Origin: Paenibacillus sp. 1_12
GTDB lineage: Bacteria; Bacillota; Bacilli; Paenibacillales; NBRC-103111
Assembly: GCF_900114475.1 (NCBI RefSeq)
Contig: NZ_FOTE01000005.1
Coordinates: 1-64,000 of the forward strand
DNA: 64,000 bases
Direction of reading: 5' to 3'
The position numbers and the translations under genes are program-made. The notes under the pieces are model-generated. The model saw nothing but the letters and a program-made list of their open reading frames with translations. It was not told the origin of the DNA and did not search any database. This document shows, in pieces, positions 44,284-53,615 of this stretch. How positions within the stretch are numbered: the first letter of the stretch is position 1; the number at the start of each line of letters is the position of its first letter.

Positions 44284-44354
44284 TGCCCAGGCGTACGGCG
44301 AATTGCTCTATGTGCTTCCCCATGGTTGCCCATGCTCCGCCAGTCACACATAGC
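44284..44354 (-). ncRNA. ZTP riboswitch (pfl motif) upstream of folD
   Basis: The minus-strand leader has the diagnostic blocks of the pfl/ZTP aptamer in order: stem P1 CTATGTG/CACATAG, ACTGGCGGA, a small hairpin CATGG-GCAA-CCATG continuing as GGGGAAGC, and the downstream GCCGTACGCCTGGGCA, which contains the second half of the pseudoknot. ZTP riboswitches turn on one-carbon and purine genes when formyl-folate is low, and folD is a known target. An intrinsic terminator follows directly. Confidence 0.92.
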
Positions 44355-44391
44355 TTGGTGAAGACGACTATACCGCTATTAATCAGAAAAA

Positions 44392-45240
44392 TCAACTATT
44401 ATTTGCAGCCGCACTACTTAACTCTGTCTCCCGTGCACGCAGCCGCAATGCATCTTGCTCAATCTGTTCTTTAGTCAGAGGTGTTACAAAGGATAAGGTT
44501 TTAGTTGCGGCCAGATTGATTTGCTCAATAGCCTCATTAGTTTTTCCAAGCTGCCTTAAGGTTTGAGCATAGTAATAATAAGGCTCGGCATATTTAGGTG
44601 CCTTCAGCATCAATTTCTGATAAGTTTCCTCTGCCAGTACCCACTGTCCCAATTCATAATAATTCAGGGCGATATTGTCCTGAATCGTAAGATCATCCGC
44701 ATTGTACGTGCTAGCTTCGAGATTAAACGTCAAAGCCTCCTCCAGATCACCGTGAAGAATTTTAAAATAACCAAGGTTGCCATAAACGAGCGTATTTTTA
44801 TATTCTTTCAGCACGTCTGTGAGCAATGCTATTGCTTCATCCCGCTTGCCCTGAAGCCAATAAGCTGTAGCCAAATTGCTCTGGGCCTGTACGAGTGTAT
44901 CCCGGCTCTTAGTTGCTTTCAGGAGCGGCTTAAAAACCTGTTCAGCTTGCTTTGGATCTCCCGAACGCATGAGCAGATACCCATAGCCAATTCGATGCTT
45001 ATCTGGACATGGCTTACTGTTAGATGCTTTTTTATACCAATCAAGCGCTTGTGGGGTTTCCCCTTTGGCAAATGCCCTGCTGCCGCGCAGCGCATAAAGA
45101 TTTGCACGGGACGTGTAAACAGTAAATACGAAAATAGCAGCAATAAGGCCAAATCCGATCCAAATACTGATATTAAATGCAATGATCACAATAATAATTA
45201 TACCCACGATTACAAGAAGCGGTTTGATGAGAGCTTTCAT
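44392..45240 (-). CDS. Membrane-anchored TPR protein
   Basis: 282 residues. Two adjacent N-terminal membrane segments (about 7-25 and 27-45, LVIVGIIIIVIIAFNISIWI) are followed by at least five TPR-type repeats (GETPQALDWYKKASN, DPKQAEQVFKPLLKA, LEEALTFNLEASTYN, WVLAEETYQKLMLKA, TNEAIEQINLAATKT), which should lie in the cytoplasm or on the outer face. Probably a scaffold for protein interaction; the partner is unknown. The ATG has GGAGG. Followed at a short distance by the folD leader, without an obvious terminator. Confidence 0.75.
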   Translation of the reverse strand: MKALIKPLLVIVGIIIIVIIAFNISIWIGFGLIAAIFVFTVYTSRANLYALRGSRAFAKGETPQALDWYKKASNSKPCPDKHRIGYGYLLMRSGDPKQAEQVFKPLLKATKSRDTLVQAQSNLATAYWLQGKRDEAIALLTDVLKEYKNTLVYGNLGYFKILHGDLEEALTFNLEASTYNADDLTIQDNIALNYYELGQWVLAEETYQKLMLKAPKYAEPYYYYAQTLRQLGKTNEAIEQINLAATKTLSFVTPLTKEQIEQDALRLRARETELSSAAANNS

Positions 45241-45357
45241 GAGGTTCCTCCACAGCCATTAAAGTTCAATATTCATGCAGCCAGTTACTCACAGACCATC
45301 CACTTCGTATATGACTCCACACAGCTAAGCATTAACCACCTAACATCTTACTCTAAG

Positions 45358-45765
45358 TTAAGCGTTTGCCACTTTGCCAAGCAAATAAACAAGCAGCTGC
45401 TGATTATGAGAGGAAATACGGCTCAAGTACTGCTGTAGAAAGCGCTCTCGTATTTCTGTGCCCCTCAAGCATTCTGCCCTGCCTTTATCTGTTACTTCCA
45501 CCCAAACGATACGACGGTCCTTCTCGTCACGGGAACGAGTAAGCAGCTCAGCTTTTTCCATTCTATCAAGTAAAGTAGTTATCGCAGCAGGTGTGGTTGC
45601 TAGAAATTCGATAAAATCCGAGGGCTTCATCCGATCACGACCAATGAGCAGCTCGAGTACGGTCAACTGGCCCTCCGTTAAGGTTGGAGATAATTGAAGT
45701 TCCATATGTGTGCGCAAATCCTTAGACAGTTTCCACCACAGCTTAGCAAACTCCTGAGTTACCAC
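45358..45765 (-). CDS. MarR-family transcriptional regulator
   Basis: 135 residues starting at GTG 45765. The winged helix is recognisable (LSPTLTEGQLTVLELLIG, KPSDFIEFLATTPAAITTLL, ELLTRSRDEKDRRIVWVEVT), with the DRR wing motif typical of MarR. It lies just before the TPR gene on the same strand and may regulate it or itself. The paired operator-like boxes at 6549-6579 fit this family but are far away, so no link is claimed. Confidence 0.85.
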   Translation of the reverse strand: MVTQEFAKLWWKLSKDLRTHMELQLSPTLTEGQLTVLELLIGRDRMKPSDFIEFLATTPAAITTLLDRMEKAELLTRSRDEKDRRIVWVEVTDKGRAECLRGTEIRERFLQQYLSRISSHNQQLLVYLLGKVANA

Positions 45766-45966
45766 TTTGCCTCATCACTCCTGTTTACCCATACTTTTCC
45801 TTTAGTATATCATCCGCCCGTTCTCTTTAAAAGATTAACGACATAAATACTTTGAGACATTAATCGATAAAAAAAAGGAACATTAGACGCCTTTCAACAT
45901 ATAGTGCAGCATAGGCATTCGACTATCGGCAGAGCTTGTCAAATCATAAGAAGGAGTGATCAGGTT

Positions 45967-46134
45967 ATGGAATCTTGGAAGCAGCGCATCGGTCAGCTCG
46001 CAATTCAAAGAGGCATATTGAACGACCCACAGTGGCTCGAACGTCTGGATGATTCGATGCCGGTGTGGGCCGTATTGGAGCTGATGCTGCAACTTTCGGA
46101 AAAACTGGAACCAGAAACCAATAGCTATGATTAA
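45967..46134 (+). CDS. Small hypothetical protein (55 residues)
   Basis: Starts at ATG 45967 ([20 protein letters not shown]) with a GAAGGAG site; the frame is open upstream, but no other start has a site. The helical peptide ([20 protein letters not shown]) has no signal or membrane segment. It ends in a 4-bp overlap with the convergent parC gene. The ribosome binding site and the natural end are the support; no family recognised. Confidence 0.55.
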   Translation: MESWKQRIGQLAIQRGILNDPQWLERLDDSMPVWAVLELMLQLSEKLEPETNSYD

Positions 46135-48566
46135 TCTGTTTTTAACATATCTGTAATTAAATCTGTTTTGGTTACGCCAATGACTTGACGGCCTGTAGAC
46201 TTGCGCTGTTCAATCGGTGTTTTCTCCGAAGAAAAGGAGAGACGACTTCCGCTCTGCAAAATTGCGGTCAGTAATAGTTCTTCTTTTACGACGAATGCTT
46301 TAACAAGACTTGCTCCATTCGGCTTGATTCTGGGGCCTTCCCTGAACTCGAATGTAAATATTCCCTTGCCTCCACGTCCTTGAATCGGATAATCGAGAAT
46401 GAGTGAGCGTTTGGCAAATCCCAGATCAGTAACAACGAGCAGCTCGCCTTCCTCACCTTTGATCCACTCTGCACTCACAACTTCATCGTCATCCTTCATC
46501 TGGATACCACGAACTCCGCCAGCTGCCCGACCCATTGCGTTGACTTCATCTTCTTTGAAGCGTATCGCCATTCCCTGCTTTGTGACGAGCATAATATCCT
46601 CATCATTCCGGCTCAGTCTCACACTGATAATCGCGTCCTGCTCGGCAACCTTACAGGCCACGATACCAATAGAACGGCTTGTCGCGTATTCTTTTAGCTC
46701 TGTACGTTTGACTTGGCCCCGCCGCGTGACGAATACGAATGACTTACCTGGCTCGTTAAAATCCTTAACCGGAATTACGCTGATAATACGGTCATCCTTC
46801 GGAACAGGAATAATATTGACAATTGCGGTTCCATTCTCTTTCCATTTGTACTCGGGAACTTGGTGAACCGGCAGCAGATAATACTGCCCCTTTTGAGTGA
46901 AAATGAGCAGGTTCTGAAGGGTGTTGACCTCCAGTAAATAGCGAAGGTAATCACCTTCTTTAAGTCCTGTCTTTTCAATTTCCCCTCCGGAACGGGTGAA
47001 GGAAAGCTTGCTTGTCCGTTTGATATATCCCTCATTGGATAAGCTTACATAAACGTCCTCAGCGGTAACCATGACCTCCAGATTAACCTTAAGTTCTTCC
47101 ACTTCATCTTGAATATCCGAACGGCGATCAATTCCGTATTTGGTACGAATTTCAGTCATTTCCGTCTTAATAACAGCGAGCAGCTTCTTCTCGCTGCCTA
47201 GAATGGAGCGTAAATTAGCTATCGATTTCTGTAATTCCTTCAATTCTTTCTCGATGGAATTAATTTCCAAATTGGTCAATCGATACAGCTGCAAGATCAA
47301 AATCGCATCTGCCTGCCGCTCGGTAAAGCCGAATTGTGACACGAGGTTATTTTGAGCATCCTGACGATTTTTGGAAGCTTTAATCGTTGCGATGACCTCA
47401 TCCAAAATGTTAAGCGCCTTGGCAAGCCCTTCCAGCACATGTGCGCGATCCTCAGCCTTTTCCAAGTCAAAACGGGTACGGAACGTAACGACTTCCTTTT
47501 GATGCTCAATATAAGCCTTCAAAATTTCGATGACGCTCAGCTGCTTCGGTGTCTTATTGACAATGGCAACCATATTGAAATTATAGACGACCTGCAGATC
47601 GGTTTTTTTCAATAAATAAGCAAGAATCCCTTGAGCATCGGCTTCTTTTTTCAATTCAACGACGATACGCATCCCGTTACGTCCACTTTCGTCACGAACA
47701 ATTGAGATTCCCTCAATTTTTTTCTCCAGCCGGATGTTCTCCATAGCTGTGACCAAACGCGACTTCACGACCTGATACGGTATTTCTGTGATCACAATTT
47801 GCTGAAGTCCGCCGCGCAGCTGCTCAATTTCAGTGCGCGAACGCACATAAATACGTCCTTTGCCAGTCCGGAAAGCATCACGAATTCCGTCTGAGCCCAT
47901 AATGATGCCACCAGTCGGAAAATCAGGGCCTTTCATAATCTTCATCAATGCTTCCAGCTCGATAGTTGGATCATCAATTAGGGCTATACAGGCATCCACT
48001 ACCTCGCGTAGATTGTGGGGTGGAATTTCCGTAGCAAATCCGGATGAAATTCCGCTGACACCATTCACCAATAAATTTGGATAACGGGACGGCAAAACCA
48101 CCGGTTCTTTGGTTGTATTATCAAAATTATCTTTAAACAGCACTGTGCGTTTCTCGATATCCCGCAGCAGCTCCATCGCGATTTCCGATAGTCGGGCTTC
48201 CGTATAACGCATAGCCGCGGGTGGATCATCATCCACAGACCCCCAGTTGCCATGACCGTCAATCAGCATATGCCCCATCTTCCATGGCTGTGCCATCCGC
48301 ACCATTCCGTCATAAATCGAGGAATCACCATGCGGGTGATAATTACCCATCACGTCGCCAACGGTTTTAGCTGATTTGCGGTACATTTTGTCTGGTGAGT
48401 TGCCAGCATCGTACATGGCGTACAGAATACGCCGCTGTACAGGCTTCAATCCGTCCCGAACATCGGGAATCGCGCGGTCTTGAATAATATATTTGGAGTA
48501 ACGACCAAACCGGTCGCCCACCACTTCCTCTAAAAATGCCGGTAAAAAATTTTCAGGTATCGTCAC
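46131..48566 (-). CDS. parC: DNA topoisomerase IV subunit A
   Basis: 811 residues. The active-site Tyr lies at about 121 ([14 protein letters not shown]). The quinolone region is wild-type-like ([12 protein letters not shown], about 77-88), with no obvious resistance change. Six C-terminal beta-propeller repeats follow ([39 protein letters not shown]). The order parE-parC and the absence of the gyrA-type GyrA-box assign it to topoisomerase IV, which separates daughter chromosomes. It starts at GTG 48566; its GAGGAG site is formed by the last codons of parE, so the two are translationally coupled. Confidence 0.92.
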   Translation of the reverse strand: MTIPENFLPAFLEEVVGDRFGRYSKYIIQDRAIPDVRDGLKPVQRRILYAMYDAGNSPDKMYRKSAKTVGDVMGNYHPHGDSSIYDGMVRMAQPWKMGHMLIDGHGNWGSVDDDPPAAMRYTEARLSEIAMELLRDIEKRTVLFKDNFDNTTKEPVVLPSRYPNLLVNGVSGISSGFATEIPPHNLREVVDACIALIDDPTIELEALMKIMKGPDFPTGGIIMGSDGIRDAFRTGKGRIYVRSRTEIEQLRGGLQQIVITEIPYQVVKSRLVTAMENIRLEKKIEGISIVRDESGRNGMRIVVELKKEADAQGILAYLLKKTDLQVVYNFNMVAIVNKTPKQLSVIEILKAYIEHQKEVVTFRTRFDLEKAEDRAHVLEGLAKALNILDEVIATIKASKNRQDAQNNLVSQFGFTERQADAILILQLYRLTNLEINSIEKELKELQKSIANLRSILGSEKKLLAVIKTEMTEIRTKYGIDRRSDIQDEVEELKVNLEVMVTAEDVYVSLSNEGYIKRTSKLSFTRSGGEIEKTGLKEGDYLRYLLEVNTLQNLLIFTQKGQYYLLPVHQVPEYKWKENGTAIVNIIPVPKDDRIISVIPVKDFNEPGKSFVFVTRRGQVKRTELKEYATSRSIGIVACKVAEQDAIISVRLSRNDEDIMLVTKQGMAIRFKEDEVNAMGRAAGGVRGIQMKDDDEVVSAEWIKGEEGELLVVTDLGFAKRSLILDYPIQGRGGKGIFTFEFREGPRIKPNGASLVKAFVVKEELLLTAILQSGSRLSFSSEKTPIEQRKSTGRQVIGVTKTDLITDMLKTD

Positions 48567-48573
48567 TATTTAT

Positions 48574-50547
48574 CTACTCCTCGAACTCGGTAAAGTCGAC
48601 ATTCTCGATAATCCAACGCTTACGCGGGTCTACTTTATCTCCCATCAGCGTAGATACACGCCTTTCGGCTTTGGCCGCATCCTCTATCTGTACCTGCAAA
48701 AGAATTCTTGTTGCCGGGTCCATCGTGGTTTCCCACAGCTGATTCGGATTCATCTCGCCTAAGCCTTTGTAACGCTGAAGCTCTATTCCTTTTCCCAGCG
48801 TTTTGTTAAGCTTGCTCAACTGGTCGTCTGTCCATGCATAGTGAACCGTACTGTTTTTGCCTGATTTTTTGGTCACCTTATATAAGGGCGGTTGAGCGAT
48901 GTATACTCTGCCGGTGTCAATTAAAGGCTTCATATACCGATAAAAGAAGGTAAGCAAGAGTACCTGAATATGTGCTCCGTCTGTATCCGCATCCGTCATT
49001 ATAATGATTTTGCCGTAATTGCTTTCGCTAGCATCGAATTCGGGACCAACCCCCGCACCAATGGCAGCAATCACTGCCTTGTACTCATCGTTCTTCATAA
49101 TATCGGGCAGCTTGGCTTTCTCAGGATTCATCGGCTTGCCCTTCAGTGGCAGAATGGCCTGGTGCTTGGAATCCCGGCCTTGCTTGGCCGAACCTCCCGC
49201 GGAATCTCCTTCCACGATAAACAATTCGTTACGGGCATAATCCTTTGATTGCGCAGGAGTCAGCTTACCGCCGAGATTCGAGCTCTCACTCTTGCCCTTC
49301 TTGCCGCTGCGTATTTCCTCACGTGCCTTACGTGCAGCTTCGCGCGCCTTGGCCGATTGCACAGCCTTTTTCATGATCATCTGTGCCGACTGAGGATTTT
49401 CCTCCAGGAACACAGCCATTTTGTCGGAAACGATAGAATCGACTACGCCGCGAGCAGATGCACTGCCCAATTGATCCTTGGTTTGCCCGACGAATTCAAC
49501 CTCGCCCATCTTGATGTTAATGACAGCCATCATGCCTTCACGCAAATCCTGGCCGTCCAGATTCTTATCTTTTTCCCTCAAAATCCCTGTTTTACGAGCA
49601 TAGTCGTTCATGACACGGGTATAAGCGGTCTTAAACCCTGTTTCGTGAGTACCGCCGCCGCGTGTTGGAATAGAGTTAACAAAGGATACCAAAGTCTCTG
49701 TGTATCCATCGTTATACTGAAGAGCGATCTCCGCCTCGATATCTTCTTTTTCCCCGGTAAAATGGATCACGTCGTGCAGTACCGTCTTCTCCTCGTTCAA
49801 AAAAACGACAAACTGACTGGCACCACCTTCATACTGAAAGGTTTCCTGCTTATCGGTGCGCTCATCCTTGATCGTCACTTGAAGTCCCGAGTTTAGAAAA
49901 GCAATCTCCTGCAGCCGCTCGTACAACGTATCATACGTAACCGCAATTCCGCTCTGGAACACTCTTTTATCCGGTTTGAAGGTAACCTTTGTACCGGTTT
50001 GTCTCGTATTGCCCAGCACTTCCAGACCACCTACGGGCTCACCTACATGTTCAATACCCGAGTCATCGACCCAATATTCGAACCGCTGCTTATGAGTTTT
50101 ACCATCACGGTAAATCGTGACCTCCAGCCATTCGGACAGCGCATTGGTTACCGAAGCACCAACTCCGTGCAGCCCTCCTGACTTCTTATATCCAGATCCG
50201 CCAAACTTTCCGCCGGCATGCAGAATCGTAAATACGACCTGCGGGGTCGGAATCCCTGTTTTGTGCATACCTGTCGGTATTCCCCGTCCATTATCCTGAA
50301 CGGTAATCGATTGGTCTTTGTGAATAGTCACATCAATCTTCGAACAATATTTGGCCAAATGCTCATCAACGGCATTATCGACAATCTCCCATACCAAATG
50401 ATGCAGTCCGGAAGAGCTTGTGCTTCCTATATACATACCCGGCCTTTTACGGACCGCTACAAGTCCTTCCAACACCTGTATATCATCAGCGTCGTATTCC
50501 GCCCGCGTGGTTGTTGTATTGGCTAACAAATCCAGTTGCTCCGCCAT
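48574..50547 (-). CDS. parE: DNA topoisomerase IV subunit B
   Basis: 657 residues. The GHKL ATPase domain has EIVDNAVDEHLAKYCSKI and DNGRGIPTGMH; the TOPRIM domain has IVEGDSAGGSA and MTDADTDGAH; KSGGLHGVGASVTNALS is the ATP-lid loop. The length is normal for ParE. The ATG has an AGGAGAGA site. First gene of the parE-parC pair; the 110 bp upstream separate it from the ABC permease gene at 50658, with no SOS-type box seen. Confidence 0.93.
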   Translation of the reverse strand: MAEQLDLLANTTTTRAEYDADDIQVLEGLVAVRKRPGMYIGSTSSSGLHHLVWEIVDNAVDEHLAKYCSKIDVTIHKDQSITVQDNGRGIPTGMHKTGIPTPQVVFTILHAGGKFGGSGYKKSGGLHGVGASVTNALSEWLEVTIYRDGKTHKQRFEYWVDDSGIEHVGEPVGGLEVLGNTRQTGTKVTFKPDKRVFQSGIAVTYDTLYERLQEIAFLNSGLQVTIKDERTDKQETFQYEGGASQFVVFLNEEKTVLHDVIHFTGEKEDIEAEIALQYNDGYTETLVSFVNSIPTRGGGTHETGFKTAYTRVMNDYARKTGILREKDKNLDGQDLREGMMAVINIKMGEVEFVGQTKDQLGSASARGVVDSIVSDKMAVFLEENPQSAQMIMKKAVQSAKAREAARKAREEIRSGKKGKSESSNLGGKLTPAQSKDYARNELFIVEGDSAGGSAKQGRDSKHQAILPLKGKPMNPEKAKLPDIMKNDEYKAVIAAIGAGVGPEFDASESNYGKIIIMTDADTDGAHIQVLLLTFFYRYMKPLIDTGRVYIAQPPLYKVTKKSGKNSTVHYAWTDDQLSKLNKTLGKGIELQRYKGLGEMNPNQLWETTMDPATRILLQVQIEDAAKAERRVSTLMGDKVDPRKRWIIENVDFTEFEE

Positions 50548-50657
50548 CGCAGTCTCTCCTTATCCCTAAAGCCCCAGTTTTATCGCAGGTTTGGAAAAAA
50601 TTATGTTTTGCTCCTGTGACGTCTGGTTTCTATTGTGCATTATATCATCTTGCGTTG

Positions 50658-51659
50658 TTAGTTCAATACATCTTTTTTCGTGAAGACAATAAAGGAGGCA
50701 ATTACCGAGGCAAGGCCCCAAACCGTCAGCACGGCTAATGAGAAGGGTAAATCCATCCCTTTAATAGGCGGCATACTGCCGGTCAAATAATCCGTCAGAC
50801 GCAGATTCACCATAAACAAATATTTCGCTGTTTCCCAGGAAGATACCATATTGGTCAAAATCGTACCCGAAATCAGTACTGCCAGCATCAAGCCCATGCC
50901 TGCCGCTGTGCTGCGGATCAGGACTGAAACCATCAATGACATAACCGCTACAATGAGTGCTGCGTACCAGACCAAACCAAATTCCATGATCAGGTAAAGC
51001 CATTGATCGACGGGACGGACAAAGGTAGTATCGACCTCAGAGCCGATAATCGTAAATCCGAAAAATACAGGCATGTCCCAGCCGCCATAACCAAACACTA
51101 CCCCTGAAATCAGATAACAGAGCAGCCCCGTACTTATAACGACGAGCGACGTAAACAAAATCAGACTGAGCAGCTTGCTCATTAATATTTTCCAGCGCTG
51201 CACAGGTCTTGTCAGCAGCAGCTTGATGGTTCCTGTCGAATGCTCCGATGATACTAGATCCGATGCGATGACCATGATCATTAAGGGAATAAATAAGCCT
51301 ACTGCATTTTTGATGAATTCTCTTGTAAAGGTTACCCCGTTCGGCTCCGCGGGATTCACATCTTTATCCAAGTAGTACTGAGCCAGCTTGACTTCAACGC
51401 GGCGGAACTGCTTCCATTCCTCAGGAACACGAGCGCTTCCGATGCTGCGGGTAAAATCAACGATTTTTTGCCGCTGCTCTGCCCGCCAGTCATTTGTGCC
51501 GAATTGCTTTAGATTATTCTCTGCTACCTTCATCTGCGCATACGTAAACATTGGAATAAGGGCAGCAAGAATGAGTAGAACGACCAGCAAGCGGCGTTTT
51601 TTAATGATCTTGATGCATTCGTTTTTTATGAGTGGATATAAGCTAACCAATACGCTCAC
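50658..51659 (-). CDS. ABC-2 type transporter permease
   Basis: 333 residues. After a cytosolic start (KNECIKIIKKRR), one membrane segment (LLVVLLILAALIPMFTYAQM) is followed by a long extracellular loop (about 45-110) and five further segments, including STGTIKLLLTRPVQRWKILM, the typical ABC-2 cytosolic helix. It pairs with the ATPase at 51643, whose end overlaps it by 17 bp. Substrate unknown. Confidence 0.82.
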   Translation of the reverse strand: MSVLVSLYPLIKNECIKIIKKRRLLVVLLILAALIPMFTYAQMKVAENNLKQFGTNDWRAEQRQKIVDFTRSIGSARVPEEWKQFRRVEVKLAQYYLDKDVNPAEPNGVTFTREFIKNAVGLFIPLMIMVIASDLVSSEHSTGTIKLLLTRPVQRWKILMSKLLSLILFTSLVVISTGLLCYLISGVVFGYGGWDMPVFFGFTIIGSEVDTTFVRPVDQWLYLIMEFGLVWYAALIVAVMSLMVSVLIRSTAAGMGLMLAVLISGTILTNMVSSWETAKYLFMVNLRLTDYLTGSMPPIKGMDLPFSLAVLTVWGLASVIASFIVFTKKDVLN

Positions 51660-52605
51660 CCTCCGTCAGACTTAAGAATAAATCTTCCAGCGTAGGGCTT
51701 TTCGTCTCCACACCGTACAGCAAAACGCCAGATTCCGCAAGTTTTCGAGTCAATAACGGTATAGCTTCAGGCCGAAGCTGAGTAATAATACTGGCTGCCA
51801 GAGGGCTCTGGTCCTTATGATCTTGAACAGCTTCATGATATTCAATAATCAATACCTCCTGCTCTGCCTCCAGTAGATCCAAAGCCTGTTTAAGTGGGGT
51901 AACTCTCCAAATCACTCGGCTTGCGGATTCATCAATTAAGGAATCGACCTCGCCGACCTTAATGACCTCGCCATGACTAATAATGGCTACACGATCACAC
52001 ATTTGTTGAATTTCACTGAGCAAATGGCTCGATACGAATAGGCTTAAGCCTGTTTTTGCCAGCTGTTGAATAAATTCACGCATCTCTTTAATACCTTGTG
52101 GGTCCAGACCATTCGTAGGCTCATCCAAAATCAACAGCTTGGGACTATTCAACAGAGCTTGCGCAATGCCGAGCCGCTGCCGCATACCGAGTGAATAAGT
52201 ACGAACCTTATCGCGGATACGCACGTCCATCCCGACGATATCCACGACTTCCTGGATACGCTTTTCACCGACATCAGGCAGCATGCGGGCAAAATTCTCT
52301 AAATTCTCCCATCCGCTTAAATATGAATACAGCTCCGGATTTTCGACGATACAGCCTACATATTGCAGCGCCTTATTATGCTCTTTATGAACATCATATC
52401 CGCAAATTGTAATAGAGCCTTCCGATGGTTTAATCAAATCCACAAGCATCCGAATGGTTGTCGTTTTTCCGGAGCCGTTCGGCCCAAGAAATCCGAATAT
52501 TTCACCAGCATATACCTCGAAGGATATCCCTTTAATAATTTCTTTGCGTTTGATGGATTTCTTCACATTTTTGACGGACAGCACAACTTCCCGTTGATTC
52601 ACCAT
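51643..52605 (-). CDS. ABC transporter ATP-binding protein
   Basis: About 320 residues from ATG 52605 (MVNQREVVLSVKNV), which has AGAGAGGTG before it; an upstream frame to 52650 is rejected. Walker A GPNGSGKTT, signature YSLGMRQRLGIAQAL, Walker B LLILDEPTNGLD, H-loop SSHLLSEI. The C-terminal extension is typical of the ATPases that work with ABC-2 permeases such as the one following. It begins 26 bp after the esterase gene on the same strand. Confidence 0.88.
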   Translation of the reverse strand: MVNQREVVLSVKNVKKSIKRKEIIKGISFEVYAGEIFGFLGPNGSGKTTTIRMLVDLIKPSEGSITICGYDVHKEHNKALQYVGCIVENPELYSYLSGWENLENFARMLPDVGEKRIQEVVDIVGMDVRIRDKVRTYSLGMRQRLGIAQALLNSPKLLILDEPTNGLDPQGIKEMREFIQQLAKTGLSLFVSSHLLSEIQQMCDRVAIISHGEVIKVGEVDSLIDESASRVIWRVTPLKQALDLLEAEQEVLIIEYHEAVQDHKDQSPLAASIITQLRPEAIPLLTRKLAESGVLLYGVETKSPTLEDLFLSLTEGERIG

Positions 52606-52630
52606 AGTTTCACCTCTCTCTTGTGAGACG

Positions 52631-53485
52631 CTATTTAACAATTTGCACAATACGTTCCGCTATACGTTCATAACCATCCTGATTCGGATGAAAATGGTCC
52701 GTATATAAATACTTGCCTAAATTAAGCTCAAATAAATCAGATGTTGGAACAACGACAATATTCGGGTAGCGATGAGCAATTTCAAAAGCGGCAGTATTCC
52801 ATTTCTGCACGGTAAGGATACCTTCCCGTTTCGGGTCCATATCCAGAAAAGGATGATACAAACCCACATAAGCAATTATAGCTGTCGGATTCTGCTTGGC
52901 GACCCGATCCAGAATTTGCTCCAACCTTTGTAAAGCTTCCGGCATCCGTTCTTCCGCACCCTTGGGATTAAAGCCTTCGTCCCCTGTTGTACTCAATACT
53001 CCTTGTCCACCCTCGAACAAATCATTACCGCCAATGGTCAGCAGGATCAGATCCGCTTGTGAAAGCGAGGCTCCGATATCTTTTTTGGCATCCATATCCT
53101 TCAGCACATCATAAGTCCGAAAACCAGGAATCGCAAAGTTATTTAATATGTATACAGGCTTACCGAGCTGTTGTTCCAGCTTTTCCTTCGTTTGTCCAAC
53201 ATATCCACGCCCCGATAAATCACCAGTTCCCGCGGTCAATGAATCTCCAAGAGCCACGATTTGAATCTTATCCTTGGACGCAAACGGCGATTCTTTGGGC
53301 TTCACAACTTCTCCTGGGATCGTAAGATTGTTATTGGCAGCGAGCTTCGGATACATAATCTGATTAATGGCATATACGAATCCAAACACACAAATAAGCG
53401 TTGACAAGAACGCTGCCAACCCAACCGTACGCCATAAAAAACGTGTAGAAAACAAACGACCTCTCCCCCTCCCGATATTCGACAA
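52631..53485 (-). CDS. SGNH/GDSL-family esterase with membrane anchor
   Basis: 284 residues. An N-terminal membrane segment (about 18-35, FLSTLICVFGFVYAINQIMY) suggests surface attachment. Block I VALGDSLTAGTG carries the nucleophile Ser, TIGGNDL is block III, and the end has DHFHPNQDGY with the catalytic Asp-His pair. Probably hydrolyses ester bonds on the outside; the substrate is unknown. Lies just upstream of a transporter pair, suggesting a linked envelope function. Confidence 0.82.
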   Translation of the reverse strand: MSNIGRGRGRLFSTRFLWRTVGLAAFLSTLICVFGFVYAINQIMYPKLAANNNLTIPGEVVKPKESPFASKDKIQIVALGDSLTAGTGDLSGRGYVGQTKEKLEQQLGKPVYILNNFAIPGFRTYDVLKDMDAKKDIGASLSQADLILLTIGGNDLFEGGQGVLSTTGDEGFNPKGAEERMPEALQRLEQILDRVAKQNPTAIIAYVGLYHPFLDMDPKREGILTVQKWNTAAFEIAHRYPNIVVVPTSDLFELNLGKYLYTDHFHPNQDGYERIAERIVQIVK

Positions 53486-53615
53486 CCATATAAAGACTCC
53501 ATTTTAGAGTAGCGGTTCACGAGACAATTTGCAAATCCATGTCAAATAGACCGGAACCCTGGGTCTTCGGCCTGCTTCCAATGTGAAATTTCAACTTGCG
53601 TGTGGTTTCATTTAT

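Noticed and set aside
44281-44354. THF riboswitch as an alternative for the folD leader
   Set aside because: The block order and the terminal GCCTGGGCA with ACTGGCGGA fit the pfl/ZTP motif instead.
46131-50547. gyrA/gyrB instead of parC/parE
   Set aside because: The order B-then-A with the coupled start, the ParE-like length and the lack of a clear GyrA box favour topoisomerase IV.
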